Shown here piece after piece: positions 1-8,852 of a stretch of DNA of 64,000 bases. Both the position numbers and the translations under genes were made by a program. Position 1 is the first letter of the stretch, and the number at the start of each line of letters is the position of its first letter. The notes below the pieces were generated by a model that saw nothing but the letters and a program-made list of their open reading frames with translations, was not told the DNA's origin and made no database searches. Location of the stretch: positions 496,001 through 560,000 of the forward strand of contig NZ_QWBU01000003.1 in assembly GCF_003432075.1 (NCBI RefSeq). The letters are read 5' to 3'. This stretch comes from Shinella sp. WSJ-2 (lineage in GTDB: Bacteria; Pseudomonadota; Alphaproteobacteria; Rhizobiales; Rhizobiaceae).

Positions 1-444
1 CAGCCCCTTGCGCACCCGCCGGTCATGGTTGGCGGCAACAATCATGGGACGGAAGCGTGACAGATCCTGGCCGAAATTCTCGGGCTCCCAGACACGCAGG
101 AAGGAATGCATGTCCGCACTGTGGAAATGCAGGACATCCACGCCGCCAAGTTCACGCAACCGCTCGAAAACCGGCTTGGCATAGGCCTGAAGTCCGGCGC
201 GGTCGCCGGCCTTGAGACGCATGATGATCGCGGGATCGCGGGCAAGGCCTTCTGCGTGGGTGGCCGAGAGTGTGGCGGCCTGATCCATGGCGGTGGAAAG
301 AACGAGGCTCGTGGCGTCGATCTCCTGTTCTTCAGCCTGTGTCAGCAGGGCGCGCGTATCCAGTTGCAGCACCCATCCGCCGACGCAGAGCGTCAACGCA
401 AGCGTAGCGGCCGCGACGAGCGAAAGTGTTTTGTCGAGTGTCAT
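1..444 (-). CDS. Chemoreceptor-like protein with periplasmic Cache domain (partial, 3' end outside window)
   Basis: Only the first 148 codons are present; the gene runs off the left edge. The protein opens with a hydrophobic segment (about residues 7-26) that would be a signal anchor. It is followed by a helical stretch and the sequence HFHSADMHSFLRVWEPENFG near residue 105. That sequence resembles the ligand-binding double-Cache domain (dCache_3 type) of methyl-accepting chemotaxis proteins. In such proteins this domain senses small molecules in the periplasm and signals through a cytoplasmic HAMP/MCP region, which would lie outside the window here. The ATG at 444 has no strong ribosome binding site. 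A sensor kinase or cyclase with the same sensor domain is possible, because the output domain cannot be seen. Confidence 0.7.
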   Translation of the reverse strand, partial: MTLDKTLSLVAAATLALTLCVGGWVLQLDTRALLTQAEEQEIDATSLVLSTAMDQAATLSATHAEGLARDPAIIMRLKAGDRAGLQAYAKPVFERLRELGGVDVLHFHSADMHSFLRVWEPENFGQDLSRFRPMIVAANHDRRVRKGL

Positions 445-640
445 GAAACGGTCCGGGATGACGTGTGGCAGGGACCTGCCGCCGGACACGATAGCAATGC
501 CTTCCGTTTCCGTAAACCGTCAGCGAAGGCAGATGGCTCAAGGAATAGTACTTTCGCTTCAACGACATGAAGACGGCGGAACGAAAAAGCGGAGCGCTGC
601 GATAGCGCTCCGCTCAGGCCTTTTCAAATGACAGGCACGC

Positions 641-1261
641 CTAGAGACGGGCGATGATTTCCGATTCGCCCTCGCGGTCCACTTCGCTGGCCCAATGGTT
701 CAGAAGCGCTGCGACGATCTCGTCGGGGTCGTCGATGACGAGCGGTTGGACGAGATGGGCGGTGTGGATGAAGCCTTCGTCGGCCATGTGGCGGATGAGC
801 TTCAGCATGGGATCCCAGAAGCCGCCGATATTGGCGAAAACCATCGGTTTGCGGTGGCGGCCGAGCTGCGCCCAGGTCATCACCTCGACGATCTCTTCCA
901 GGGTGCCGATGCCGCCCGGCAGCGCCACGAAGGCATCGGCGCGATCGAACATCTTGTGTTTACGCTCATGCATGTCGGGCGTGATGATCAGCTCGCTGAG
1001 CTGCCCGAGGGAATGACGGGTGGCCTCCATATCCACGAGGAATTGCGGTATAATGCCGGTGACGCGCCCGCCATGCGAGAGCACGCCGCTGGCGACGGCG
1101 CCCATGATGCCTTTGGTGCCGCCACCATAGACGAGGCGCAGGTGATTTTCCGCCATCGCCTTGCCGAGGCTTCGCCCGGCATTGATGTAGGCAGAATCAC
1201 GTCCGGGCTGGGAGCCGCAATAGACGCAGACGGATCGAATCGGAAGATTTTGTTCGCTCAT
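641..1261 (-). CDS. LOG family protein (TIGR00730-type putative nucleoside monophosphate phosphoribohydrolase)
   Basis: A 206-residue Rossmann-fold protein of the LOG (lonely guy) family. Characterised members hydrolyse nucleoside 5'-monophosphates such as cytokinin ribotides to free base plus ribose 5-phosphate. The family signature LPGGIGTLEE is present near residue 112, with VYGGGTKGIMG near residue 43 and CVYCGS near the N-terminus. The length is normal for the family. The frame stays open 41 codons upstream, but the start at 1261 (MSEQNLPIRS) fits the family N-terminus; the upstream extension looks non-coding. It is divergent from the LysM gene at 1422. Family assignment is firm, the real substrate is not known. 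Confidence 0.92.
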   Translation of the reverse strand: MSEQNLPIRSVCVYCGSQPGRDSAYINAGRSLGKAMAENHLRLVYGGGTKGIMGAVASGVLSHGGRVTGIIPQFLVDMEATRHSLGQLSELIITPDMHERKHKMFDRADAFVALPGGIGTLEEIVEVMTWAQLGRHRKPMVFANIGGFWDPMLKLIRHMADEGFIHTAHLVQPLVIDDPDEIVAALLNHWASEVDREGESEIIARL

Positions 1262-1421
1262 GGCGGGATTCAGCCACCCGCCCGGATGCCCGTCAAGGAT
1301 AATGACGGAAAAAGAGAGGGTCTGACACCCCGGAATGTCCCCGAAAGCTTGTGGAAGGCATTGGGAATCGATAGCAATTTCCACAGGGGACTCCCGGGAA
1401 ACCGGGACAGAGAGAGATTAG

Positions 1422-3809
1422 ATGATGAAGAACAAGACCGGCTTGGTGGCCTTAATCGTGCTGGCGGTGGCGACACTGTTCATGGTTTTCTTCGTGCTGC
1501 CCAGTGTGAACAAGGACAAGCCGGCCGAAACGCCGGTCGCCAAGCTGGCTGAAACGCCGGCTCAGGACGGCGAAACGACGACGGCCGACGGAAAACAGGC
1601 GCGCGCCACGACCGAGACCGGCGTGGCGGCGACAGGCGAGGTTGTGACCGGCGACAAGGCCGCCGCGACGGGTGACCAGCCCGCCGCCGGCACCGAAGCG
1701 GCCGCTACGCAGGAAACGGCCTCTGCCGAAGCGACGCCCACAGATCCGACCGCAGGCTGGGTCACGCCCGCGTTCGATCTCCTGCGTGTCGAGCCCGACG
1801 GCTCGACCGTGATTGCCGGTCGCGGCCAGCCGAACACCAAGCTGGAAATCAAGAACGGTGAGACTGTTGTCGCGACGGCCGATATCGGTCCCACCGGCGA
1901 TTTCGCCGCCGTCTTCGACCAGCCGCTCGCGGCCGGCGATTACCAGCTGACGCTCAACGTCAAGGACGACAAGGGCGACAGCAAGGTTTCCGAGGAAGTC
2001 GCGACCGTTTCCGTGCCGAAGGATGCCAGCGGTGAACTGCTTGCCATGGTGTCTAAGCCGGGCGAAGCGAGCCGCCTGATCACCGTTCCGGAAACGAAGG
2101 AAAAGGCCTCTGGCGACGCTGCCGCCGCCACGACTACGGAAAAGACAGTCGAGCAGCCGGCGACGGCAACCGAAACGGCCAAGGCGACCGATACCGGCAC
2201 GGCAGCGACGGGCGACCAGCCCGCCGCAACCGAGACGGCCCAGGCAACCGCCGAAGGCGCCGCATCGGGCGAGACGGCCACGACGACGGAGGCTGCGGGA
2301 ACCGTTGCCAGCGAAGCCAAGGCTGAGGCCCGCGTTTCGGCCGTCGAGCTGGAGGGCGACCACATGTTCATCGCCGGCACGGCCAAGCCCGGCGCGCTGG
2401 TGCGGCTCTATGCGGACGACAAACTTGTCGGCGAAGCCAAGGCCGACGAACAAGGCCGCTACGTGGCTGATGGCAAGATGGACCTGACGGTCGGGCGCCA
2501 CGCGATCCGCGCCGATGTTATGAGCGCTGACGGCAGTAAGGTTGAGTTCCGGGCGTCCGTGCCGTTCGACCGGCCGGAGGGCGAGCAGATCGCCGTCGTG
2601 GCGCAGGAAACCGGCACCGGCGGTGCTGGTCCGGCGCTCGGCCTCATCGGCGGTGGCACCTTCGACAAGCTGCGCGGCGATGCCGACAAGGCTGTGGCGC
2701 TTCTCAAGGGCCTCTATGCGAACGGTCGCCTGCCGAGCGTCGAGGAGCTTGCTGCCGCACGTTCCGCGACCGAAATAGCGCTGAAATCGCTTGCCGAATT
2801 CAAGCCCGGCGCGGAAGAGGGCGAAGCGGCCCGTGAAATGGCTGATAAGGCCTCCAAGGCTGCGGCCTCCGCACTTGCCACGCTGCAGGCGCTGCCGGCG
2901 GATGCAACGGCGGTCGGCGCGGCCCTCGGTTCTGTTGAATCGGCTGTGGCGGATGCGCTGGCACCGGCCATCGATAAGGCGGCCACTGTCGTCGAGACGG
3001 TGACAGCTACCGCAGACACCTCGATCGAGGTGCTCGCCGGCCAGGCGACCGCCTTGCAGCAGCAGTTCGTCGGACTGTTTTCTGATGGCCGCAATGCGAC
3101 CGCCGCGGAAATCCAGACGGCCCGCACGGGGCTGGAGGGTGCGCTGAAGGCCATCACCGGTTTCACCGTACCCGCGGGTGCGAGTGCCGATGTGCAGGCC
3201 GCGATCAACAAGCTGAAAGGCTGGGCTGCAACCGCGCTCGAGCGCTTCGCCGCCGTTCCGGCTGGTGCTGGCAAGGAAGCCTACCAGCAGGCGCTTGCGT
3301 CGCTGGAGGGCATGCCGTCCTTGCAGGTGACCGCGACGGCAGAAACGGCTTCCGGCACCGCGCAGACCGGTACGACCAATAACGGCCAGGCCGTTGCCGG
3401 CACGGACACCGGTGGCGGTGCTCCGGCGAGCAACGAGACGGCCACGTCGGGTGAAGGGCAGACGGTTGCCGGCACCGATACGGCGGCCGGCAAGGCCGAA
3501 AGTAGTGGTGACGTGAAGATATCAAATGGCACCGATGCCGTCGCCGAGGAGCCAGAGACTGTCGAACAGGCGCCACTCAAGGCGAGCAAGACCTCGGTCA
3601 TCATCCGCCGCGGCGATACGCTCTGGCAGATCTCCCGCCGCATCTACGGCAAGGGCGTGCGCTACACGACGATCTACCTCGCCAACGAGGCCCAGATCAG
3701 CGATCCCGACCGCATCCTGCCCGGCCAGGTGTTCGGCGTGCCGGACAAGACGGCCGAGACGGACGAGCAGGCGGAAGAAATGCACCGCAAGCACGTTCGC
3801 GGCAATTGA
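1422..3809 (+). CDS. Membrane-anchored Ig-like and LysM domain protein, Ala/Thr-rich
   Basis: A 795-residue protein with one N-terminal membrane segment (about residues 7-27). Long Ala/Thr/Glu-rich linkers follow, with two Ig-like modules (about residues 118-180 and 305-385). Two related helical repeats (about 422-507 and 543-630) come next, then a C-terminal LysM domain (about 724-776, with RRGDTLWQISRRIYG). LysM binds peptidoglycan glycan strands, so the protein probably links the inner membrane to the cell wall, facing the periplasm. Comparable LysM proteins occur widely in rhizobia, but I know of no defined role for them. The start at 1422 is preceded by a purine-rich GGGACAGAGAGAG; the second codon is also ATG. 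The linkers contain near-repeats of VAGTDT. The gene is followed by a strong terminator. Confidence 0.85.
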   Translation: MMKNKTGLVALIVLAVATLFMVFFVLPSVNKDKPAETPVAKLAETPAQDGETTTADGKQARATTETGVAATGEVVTGDKAAATGDQPAAGTEAAATQETASAEATPTDPTAGWVTPAFDLLRVEPDGSTVIAGRGQPNTKLEIKNGETVVATADIGPTGDFAAVFDQPLAAGDYQLTLNVKDDKGDSKVSEEVATVSVPKDASGELLAMVSKPGEASRLITVPETKEKASGDAAAATTTEKTVEQPATATETAKATDTGTAATGDQPAATETAQATAEGAASGETATTTEAAGTVASEAKAEARVSAVELEGDHMFIAGTAKPGALVRLYADDKLVGEAKADEQGRYVADGKMDLTVGRHAIRADVMSADGSKVEFRASVPFDRPEGEQIAVVAQETGTGGAGPALGLIGGGTFDKLRGDADKAVALLKGLYANGRLPSVEELAAARSATEIALKSLAEFKPGAEEGEAAREMADKASKAAASALATLQALPADATAVGAALGSVESAVADALAPAIDKAATVVETVTATADTSIEVLAGQATALQQQFVGLFSDGRNATAAEIQTARTGLEGALKAITGFTVPAGASADVQAAINKLKGWAATALERFAAVPAGAGKEAYQQALASLEGMPSLQVTATAETASGTAQTGTTNNGQAVAGTDTGGGAPASNETATSGEGQTVAGTDTAAGKAESSGDVKISNGTDAVAEEPETVEQAPLKASKTSVIIRRGDTLWQISRRIYGKGVRYTTIYLANEAQISDPDRILPGQVFGVPDKTAETDEQAEEMHRKHVRGN

Positions 3810-3865
3810 AGCCTCTCAATTTCTCTCTGCTGGTTGCGAAGCGGCCGGCGAGGGCCTATCTCAGG

Positions 3866-3899
3866 AATACGGCGCCCTCCATGGGCGCCGTATTTTCAT
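3866..3899 (+). terminator. Rho-independent terminator after the LysM gene
   Basis: A 12-bp perfect stem (AATACGGCGCCC / GGGCGCCGTATT) with a 5-nt loop, followed by TTCATT. It lies 57 bp after the stop codon of the LysM gene. Confidence 0.8.
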
Positions 3900-3993
3900 T
3901 TCAAGCGTGGATGCAGCATCGGGGCGGTTTGTCGTCCGGCCTTGCGTTCAGCAGTGACAGAGCCGGGGCGTGACGGGTCCGGGCGGAGGCCGC

Positions 3994-5889
3994 ATGGCGA
4001 CGACGACGAAGAAAACGGTTTCGGCCGACAGCAGCAATCCCTTTTCGACGCTGGTCAACCTCTGGCCCTATATGTGGCCCTCCGGTCGGCCGGATCTGAA
4101 GATGCGTGTCGTCTGGGCGACGGTCTTCCTGCTCATTTCCAAGATCGTCCTTCTGCTCGTGCCCTATTTCTTCAAATGGGCGACGGATGCGCTGAACGGC
4201 AAGGCGGATGTCGTGGGCCTGCTGCCGGCCTTCCTGACGGGTGCCGCCATGCTGGTGCTCGCTTATAACGGCGCACGCATCCTGCAGGCCGGCCTCAACC
4301 AGTTGCGCGACGCGCTCTTTGCCAGCGTCGGGCAATATGCCGTGCGCCAGCTCGCCTACCGCACCTTCGTGCACCTGCACCGCCTGTCGCTGCGCTTCCA
4401 TCTGGAGCGACGCACCGGCGGCCTGTCACGCGTCATCGAGCGCGGCACCAAGGGCATCGAGACGATCGTGCGTTTCACGATCCTCAACAGCGTGCCGACC
4501 CTCATCGAATTCCTGCTGACGGCCGCCGTGTTCTGGATGGGCTACGGCTTCGAATATCTGCTGGTCACAGCCGTCACGGTCTGTCTCTACATCTGGTTCA
4601 CGGTGCGCGCCTCCGACTGGCGCATCTCCATCCGCCGCTCGATGAACGACAGCGACACCGAGGCCAATACCAAGGCGATCGACTCGCTCCTGAACTTCGA
4701 GACCGTCAAATATTTCGGCAACGAGGAGATGGAGGCGCACCGCTTCGACCAGTCGATGGAGCGTTATGAGAAGGCCGCGACCCAGGTCTGGACCTCGCTC
4801 GGCTGGCTGAACTTCGGGCAGGCCCTGATCTTCGGCGTTGGCATGGCAGTCATGATGGTCATGTCCGGCCTTGCCGTGCAGGCCGGCACCCAGACGGTCG
4901 GCGACTTCGTCTTCATCAACGCGATGCTGATCCAGCTCGCCATCCCGCTCAACTTCATCGGCTTCGTCTATCGCGAAATCCGCCAGGGCCTGACCGATAT
5001 CGAGCAGATGTTCGACCTGCTCGAAGTCGAGGAGGAGGTGCAGGACAAGCCCGGTGCGACCGACCTTGTCGTTGCCGACGGCGCGATTTCCTTCAAGGAC
5101 GTGCATTTCGCCTATGATCCGAAGCGCCCCATCCTCAAGGGCATTTCCTTCGACGTTCCGGCGGGTAAGACCGTCGCCGTCGTCGGCCCCTCGGGTGCCG
5201 GGAAATCCACGCTGTCTCGGCTGCTCTATCGTTTTTACGACGTGCAGGAGGGGGCCATCACCGTCGACGGGCAGGATGTGCGCGACATCACCCAGAAGAG
5301 CCTGCGCAAGGTGATCGGCATGGTGCCGCAGGACACCGTGCTGTTCAACGACACGATCGCGTACAACATCCGCTACGGCCGTCCGGGTGCGACCGACGCC
5401 GAGGTTCAGGCCGCCGCCGAGGCGGCGCAGATCGGCCCTTTCATCCGGCAACTGCCGGAAGGCTTCAAGGCTATGGTGGGCGAGCGTGGGCTGAAGCTTT
5501 CAGGCGGTGAGAAGCAGCGCGTCGCGATTGCCCGCACCATCTTGAAAAGCCCGCCGATCCTCATCCTCGACGAGGCGACCTCGGCGCTCGACACACGTAC
5601 GGAGCAGGAAATCCAGGCGGCGCTTGATGTGGTCTCGCAGAACCGCACGACGCTCGTGATCGCGCACCGCCTGTCGACCGTCATCTCGGCCGACGAGATC
5701 ATCGTCCTTAAGGACGGCGTGATCGCCGAGCGGGGCACCCATGGCGAACTCATGCAGCGCGACGATGGGCTCTACGCTTCGATGTGGAACCGCCAGCGCG
5801 AGGCCGTGCAGGCCGAAGAGCGCCTGAAGCAGGTACGCGAGAGCGACGATCTCGGCATCGTCCTGCGTGGCGCGCCGGCGGCGGAATGA
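3994..5889 (+). CDS. Atm1/ABCB-type ABC exporter (permease fused to ATPase)
   Basis: A 631-residue half-transporter: an N-terminal six-helix membrane domain (about residues 25-310) and a C-terminal nucleotide-binding domain. Walker [10 protein letters not shown] lies near residue 398, the signature LSGGEKQR near 501, Walker B ILILDEATSALD near 520, and the H-loop AHRLST near 552. The sequence and size match bacterial Atm1 proteins. Characterised members export glutathione conjugates and glutathione-bound heavy metals from the inner membrane as homodimers. An in-frame ATG lies 8 codons upstream (3970), but the start at 3994 has GGAGG 5 bp before it and is preferred. The gene stands alone after a terminator, and its stop abuts the stop of the convergent VOC gene. 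Family is firm; substrate is inferred only. Confidence 0.93.
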   Translation: MATTTKKTVSADSSNPFSTLVNLWPYMWPSGRPDLKMRVVWATVFLLISKIVLLLVPYFFKWATDALNGKADVVGLLPAFLTGAAMLVLAYNGARILQAGLNQLRDALFASVGQYAVRQLAYRTFVHLHRLSLRFHLERRTGGLSRVIERGTKGIETIVRFTILNSVPTLIEFLLTAAVFWMGYGFEYLLVTAVTVCLYIWFTVRASDWRISIRRSMNDSDTEANTKAIDSLLNFETVKYFGNEEMEAHRFDQSMERYEKAATQVWTSLGWLNFGQALIFGVGMAVMMVMSGLAVQAGTQTVGDFVFINAMLIQLAIPLNFIGFVYREIRQGLTDIEQMFDLLEVEEEVQDKPGATDLVVADGAISFKDVHFAYDPKRPILKGISFDVPAGKTVAVVGPSGAGKSTLSRLLYRFYDVQEGAITVDGQDVRDITQKSLRKVIGMVPQDTVLFNDTIAYNIRYGRPGATDAEVQAAAEAAQIGPFIRQLPEGFKAMVGERGLKLSGGEKQRVAIARTILKSPPILILDEATSALDTRTEQEIQAALDVVSQNRTTLVIAHRLSTVISADEIIVLKDGVIAERGTHGELMQRDDGLYASMWNRQREAVQAEERLKQVRESDDLGIVLRGAPAAE

Positions 5890-6540
5890 TCAGTCGGCCG
5901 GGCTGGCGAACAGGATCAGGTTGCCGTCGGTATCGCGCAGGATGAAATTGCGCGCGCCCCACGGTTGCGTTTTCAGCGGCAGGTGGAAAGATACGCCGGC
6001 TGCCTGATAGTCGAGATAGAGCTTTTTCAGCCCGGCCGCAGTGTCGAGCGTGATTGAAGCCGACAACAGCTCTTCGCGTGCGCGGATATCGCCGGCGAAG
6101 ACCGGCCCTGCGACCTGCCTGAGGCAGAGCCGTGCCGCATCCCGCATGATCACGCCGAAGAAGGGCGGTTCGCCATAGGCGAAATCGACCGTAAAGCCGA
6201 GCTTTTGCGTGTAAAAGGCGAGTGCGACGGAAAAATCGTCGACGTAGAGCACGGGCTCGGCGCCGCGGAGCATGGGGCCTTCAACAGTTGCCATCGGGGC
6301 AGGATCGCGCATGGCAAAGCTCCCTTTCTTGAGCGCTGCCCAATCCTCGAACCCGTTCTGGCGGGCGACGACCACCTGCGCGTCGGCCAGCGAGAACGGT
6401 GCTGCCAGTACGTCGCGGTCGGTCAGGTCGCGGAAGCGGGGCAAGGCGGCACGGATCGTTGCTGCCACGGGGTAGTGGCTTTCGCGATGCCAGCGCAGGA
6501 CCTGCTTGGCCTGCTTCTTGAGGTTTTCCAGATTGGACAT
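5890..6540 (-). CDS. VOC (glyoxalase/bleomycin-resistance fold) protein with an N-terminal helical extension
   Basis: A 216-residue protein in two parts. Residues 1-70 are a helical region (NLKKQAKQVLRWHRE, later NGFEDWAAL) of a type found before various small domains in soil bacteria, including ankyrin and VOC proteins. Residues 85-216 form a VOC domain: YVDDFSVALAFYTQKLGFTV and the terminal RDTDGNLILFASP are typical. VOC proteins are metal-dependent enzymes or drug-binding proteins; the substrate cannot be told here. The gene is convergent with the Atm1 exporter with no intervening base, so no separate terminator fits between them. Confidence 0.85.
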   Translation of the reverse strand: MSNLENLKKQAKQVLRWHRESHYPVAATIRAALPRFRDLTDRDVLAAPFSLADAQVVVARQNGFEDWAALKKGSFAMRDPAPMATVEGPMLRGAEPVLYVDDFSVALAFYTQKLGFTVDFAYGEPPFFGVIMRDAARLCLRQVAGPVFAGDIRAREELLSASITLDTAAGLKKLYLDYQAAGVSFHLPLKTQPWGARNFILRDTDGNLILFASPAD

Positions 6541-7089
6541 GGGCGCGGTTATGGGTTCGGTCTTAGGTGGGCATTGCCCTTTCGGTCTTGCCGATGCGCC
6601 CTACAGCAACGAAAAAACTTTCCACCGTTGATCAAACCTTGTCAACACATAGCTAAAGAAGGGGAGAACGCGCTCGGCGGTCCAGCATGGACACGATCGG
6701 TGAAGTCTTCATCGTCATTGCGACTTGTGAGCCATACCACGGTGTCTGGCCTTTCAATTTCGCAAGCCTGTTCTTCCTGTTCTCCATCTTCGGCGCCTGG
6801 TCGGTCGGGCAGGGCCACATCGTCATCGAGCGCAAGCAGCCGTTCCGCAAACAGCAAAGCGATGTTTTCGCAAGAGGCGACGGTTCGCGGTTGGTCGTCC
6901 CCGAACATCAGTCCCTGGAAGGCGATTTGGCGCGGATCGAGGCGGCTTTGTCGCGTCGGAACCTTCGTCCGGGTCACCGGATTGAGCGATGGGGAGTGGG
7001 CCGACTGGGGGCTATTCGCCACGCCGCATTGCTCCCGTCGGGTTTTCACGCTAGGTCGGTGACGTGAAATTATCAGGAGATGCCGAAAG
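6541..7089. other. 549-bp gap between the VOC gene and psd; no secure gene
   Basis: The segment carries the promoter region of the VOC gene (minus strand) and of psd (plus strand). The only candidate gene in it is the open frame at 6687-7067, listed separately with low confidence. No tRNA, repeat or terminator was recognised. Confidence 0.5.
6687..7067 (+). CDS. Possible small membrane protein (doubtful)
   Basis: An open frame of 126 codons with a hydrophobic stretch at about residues 20-40 ([18 protein letters not shown]). The first 55 or so codons have mostly G or C in third positions (roughly 80 percent by eye), as expected for coding DNA here. The second half is less biased and ends in a run with no recognisable domain. 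The ATG lacks a clear ribosome binding site. It lies just upstream of psd in the same direction. It may be a real small gene, a decayed one, or chance; I do not recognise the family. A longer open frame on the opposite strand (6642-7118) has a weaker third-position bias. Confidence 0.3.
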   Translation: MDTIGEVFIVIATCEPYHGVWPFNFASLFFLFSIFGAWSVGQGHIVIERKQPFRKQQSDVFARGDGSRLVVPEHQSLEGDLARIEAALSRRNLRPGHRIERWGVGRLGAIRHAALLPSGFHARSVT

Positions 7090-7788
7090 ATGAGTTTGGT
7101 CGATACGATACGCAGCACCCTGGTGCCGATCCATCGGGAGGGCTGGAAGTTCGTGGCCGCCTTCTTCGTCGTCTCCGTGCTGATCGGCTTCCTGTGGACG
7201 CCGCTGATGTGGATCGGCTTCGTCCTTACCGCCTGGTGTGCCTATTTCTTCCGCGATCCCGAGCGCTTGACGCCGCAGGATGACGATCTCGTCATCAGCC
7301 CGGCCGATGGCCGCGTCTCCGCCATCGCCATGGTCACGCCGCCGGCCGAGCTGGAGCTTGGCGACCAGCCGATGCTGCGCATCTCGGTCTTCATGAACGT
7401 CTTCAACTGCCATGTGAACCGTGCCCCCATGCGTGGCCGCGTCTCGCGCGTCGCCTATCGCGCCGGCAAATTCCTCAACGCCGATCTCGACAAGGCAAGC
7501 CAGGAAAACGAGCGCAACGGCCTCGTCATCGAAAGCGCTCATGGTCCGATCGGCGTTGTGCAGATTGCGGGCCTCGTGGCGCGCCGCATCCTGTGCTGGA
7601 CCGTAATGAACGACAGCCTCGAGGCCGGCGAGCGCTTCGGCCTCATCCGCTTCGGCTCGCGCCTCGATGTCTTCCTGCCCGAGGGCGTGCAGCCGCGAGT
7701 CAGCCTCGGCCAGACGGCAATTGCCGGCGAGACGGTGCTGGCGGAGTTCGGCTCGACCAAGGGACCGGTCGTCAGCCGTCGCGGTTGA
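7090..7788 (+). CDS. psd: Phosphatidylserine decarboxylase proenzyme (short PSD type)
   Basis: A 232-residue protein that decarboxylates phosphatidylserine to phosphatidylethanolamine, the last step of that pathway, at the inner membrane. The N-terminus holds two membrane segments (about residues 20-50). Core motifs include SPADGR near residue 72 and [13 protein letters not shown] near 102. The self-cleavage site is the Gly-Ser in EFGSTKG near residue 222; the new N-terminal serine becomes the pyruvoyl group. Length fits the short PSD class of alphaproteobacteria. AGGAG lies upstream of the ATG. It is followed 78 bp later by pssA, which supplies its substrate, so the two probably form one operon. 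Confidence 0.96.
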   Translation: MSLVDTIRSTLVPIHREGWKFVAAFFVVSVLIGFLWTPLMWIGFVLTAWCAYFFRDPERLTPQDDDLVISPADGRVSAIAMVTPPAELELGDQPMLRISVFMNVFNCHVNRAPMRGRVSRVAYRAGKFLNADLDKASQENERNGLVIESAHGPIGVVQIAGLVARRILCWTVMNDSLEAGERFGLIRFGSRLDVFLPEGVQPRVSLGQTAIAGETVLAEFGSTKGPVVSRRG

Positions 7789-7866
7789 GCAATTGATCAT
7801 TGGCGCCAGCGGCCTATCTCGGATTGAGACGGCCGCTGCAGATGAGAGAGAACGAAGCGAAGAACG

Positions 7867-8718
7867 ATGGACACACCGTTTCCGCCCTATGAGCCGAATG
7901 GCCCGAACGACGAGGCCCGTGGCCCGCGCCTGCGCGAAATCCCGTTGCGCGTCATCATCCCCAATGTCATCACGGTTCTGGCGATCTGCGCGGGTCTCAC
8001 CGGCATCCGGCTCGCTTTCGAAAACCGCTATGAACTGGCTGTCGGCATGGTGCTGCTCGCCGCCTTTCTCGATGGTATCGACGGGCGTATCGCGCGCCTG
8101 CTGAAGGCGACATCGAAGTTCGGCGGCCAGATGGATTCGCTTGCCGACATCGTCAATTTCGGCGTCGCACCGGCGCTGGTGCTCTACGTCTTTATCCTGG
8201 ATCAGGCCCGTTCCTTTGGCTGGATCGCCGCCTTGATCTATACCATCGCCGCCGGCCTGCGCCTTGCGCGCTTCAATGTCATGGCAGAGCGGGAAACCAA
8301 GGCAAAGTGGCAGTCGGAATATTTCGTCGGCGTGCCAGCGCCGGCCGGGGCCATGTTGGTGCTGTTGCCGGTCTATGTCGGTTTTCTCGGGCTCGCGCCC
8401 ACGCCGATCTTCGCCTATCTCGCGTCCGGCTACACTGTGCTGATCGGCTTCCTGCTGGTTAGCCGCCTGCCGGTCTGGTCTGGCAAGTCGGAGGGTAGCC
8501 GGGTGCGCCGCGATCTTGTGCTGCCCATCATCCTGCTCGTCGTACTCTATGTCGCGACGTTGATGAGCTTCACCTGGGAAACCATGGTCATCACGGTCAT
8601 CGGGTATCTCGCGACGCTGCCGTTCGGCGCCCGCTCCTGGCAGCGCAAGTACGGAGGCTGGACGGCACCCACGACCAACGGCGCCAGCGAGTTTCCGGAA
8701 GAGCACGACGGCCAATAA
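7867..8718 (+). CDS. pssA: CDP-diacylglycerol--serine O-phosphatidyltransferase
   Basis: A 283-residue integral membrane enzyme that joins CDP-diacylglycerol and serine to give phosphatidylserine, the substrate of the Psd protein encoded just upstream. The CDP-alcohol phosphotransferase motif is intact, with DGIDGRIARL and GGQMDSLAD at about residues 74-97, and several membrane segments follow. The length and the motif fit the type II PssA of rhizobia rather than the larger E. coli type. A strong terminator after the gene closes the psd-pssA unit. Confidence 0.95.
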   Translation: MDTPFPPYEPNGPNDEARGPRLREIPLRVIIPNVITVLAICAGLTGIRLAFENRYELAVGMVLLAAFLDGIDGRIARLLKATSKFGGQMDSLADIVNFGVAPALVLYVFILDQARSFGWIAALIYTIAAGLRLARFNVMAERETKAKWQSEYFVGVPAPAGAMLVLLPVYVGFLGLAPTPIFAYLASGYTVLIGFLLVSRLPVWSGKSEGSRVRRDLVLPIILLVVLYVATLMSFTWETMVITVIGYLATLPFGARSWQRKYGGWTAPTTNGASEFPEEHDGQ

Positions 8719-8751
8719 GCAACCCTCATCACATCCTTGTGAGCCTGCCAA

Positions 8752-8790
8752 AAGCCCTGTCCACACTTTGTGGACAGGGCTTGATTTTTT
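8752..8790 (+). terminator. Rho-independent terminator of psd-pssA
   Basis: A 14-bp perfect stem (AAGCCCTGTCCACA / TGTGGACAGGGCTT) with a 3-nt loop, then GATTTTTT. It lies 33 bp after the pssA stop. Confidence 0.92.
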
Positions 8791-8807
8791 AGTGCAGGTC
8801 GACTAAC

Positions 8808-8840
8808 TAGCAAGCAAATAGATAGCAAGCTAATAATATT
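8808..8840 (+). promoter_or_regulatory. Candidate MarR operator/promoter of the efflux operon
   Basis: Two direct copies of TAGCAAGC (8808 and 8823) start 15 bp apart. The second copy continues to TAGCAAGCTA, which is itself nearly palindromic. An AT-rich TAATAATAT follows and would serve as a -10 region about 15-20 bp before the regulator's ATG. Repeats in this position are typical of autoregulated marR-family operons; binding is inferred. Confidence 0.55.
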
Positions 8841-8852
8841 TGGACTATCAAG

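Noticed and set aside
7051-8766. 571-codon open frame opposite psd-pssA
   Set aside because: Composition rich in Asp, Glu, Gln, His and Arg is typical of an antisense shadow; both plus-strand enzymes are firmly identified.
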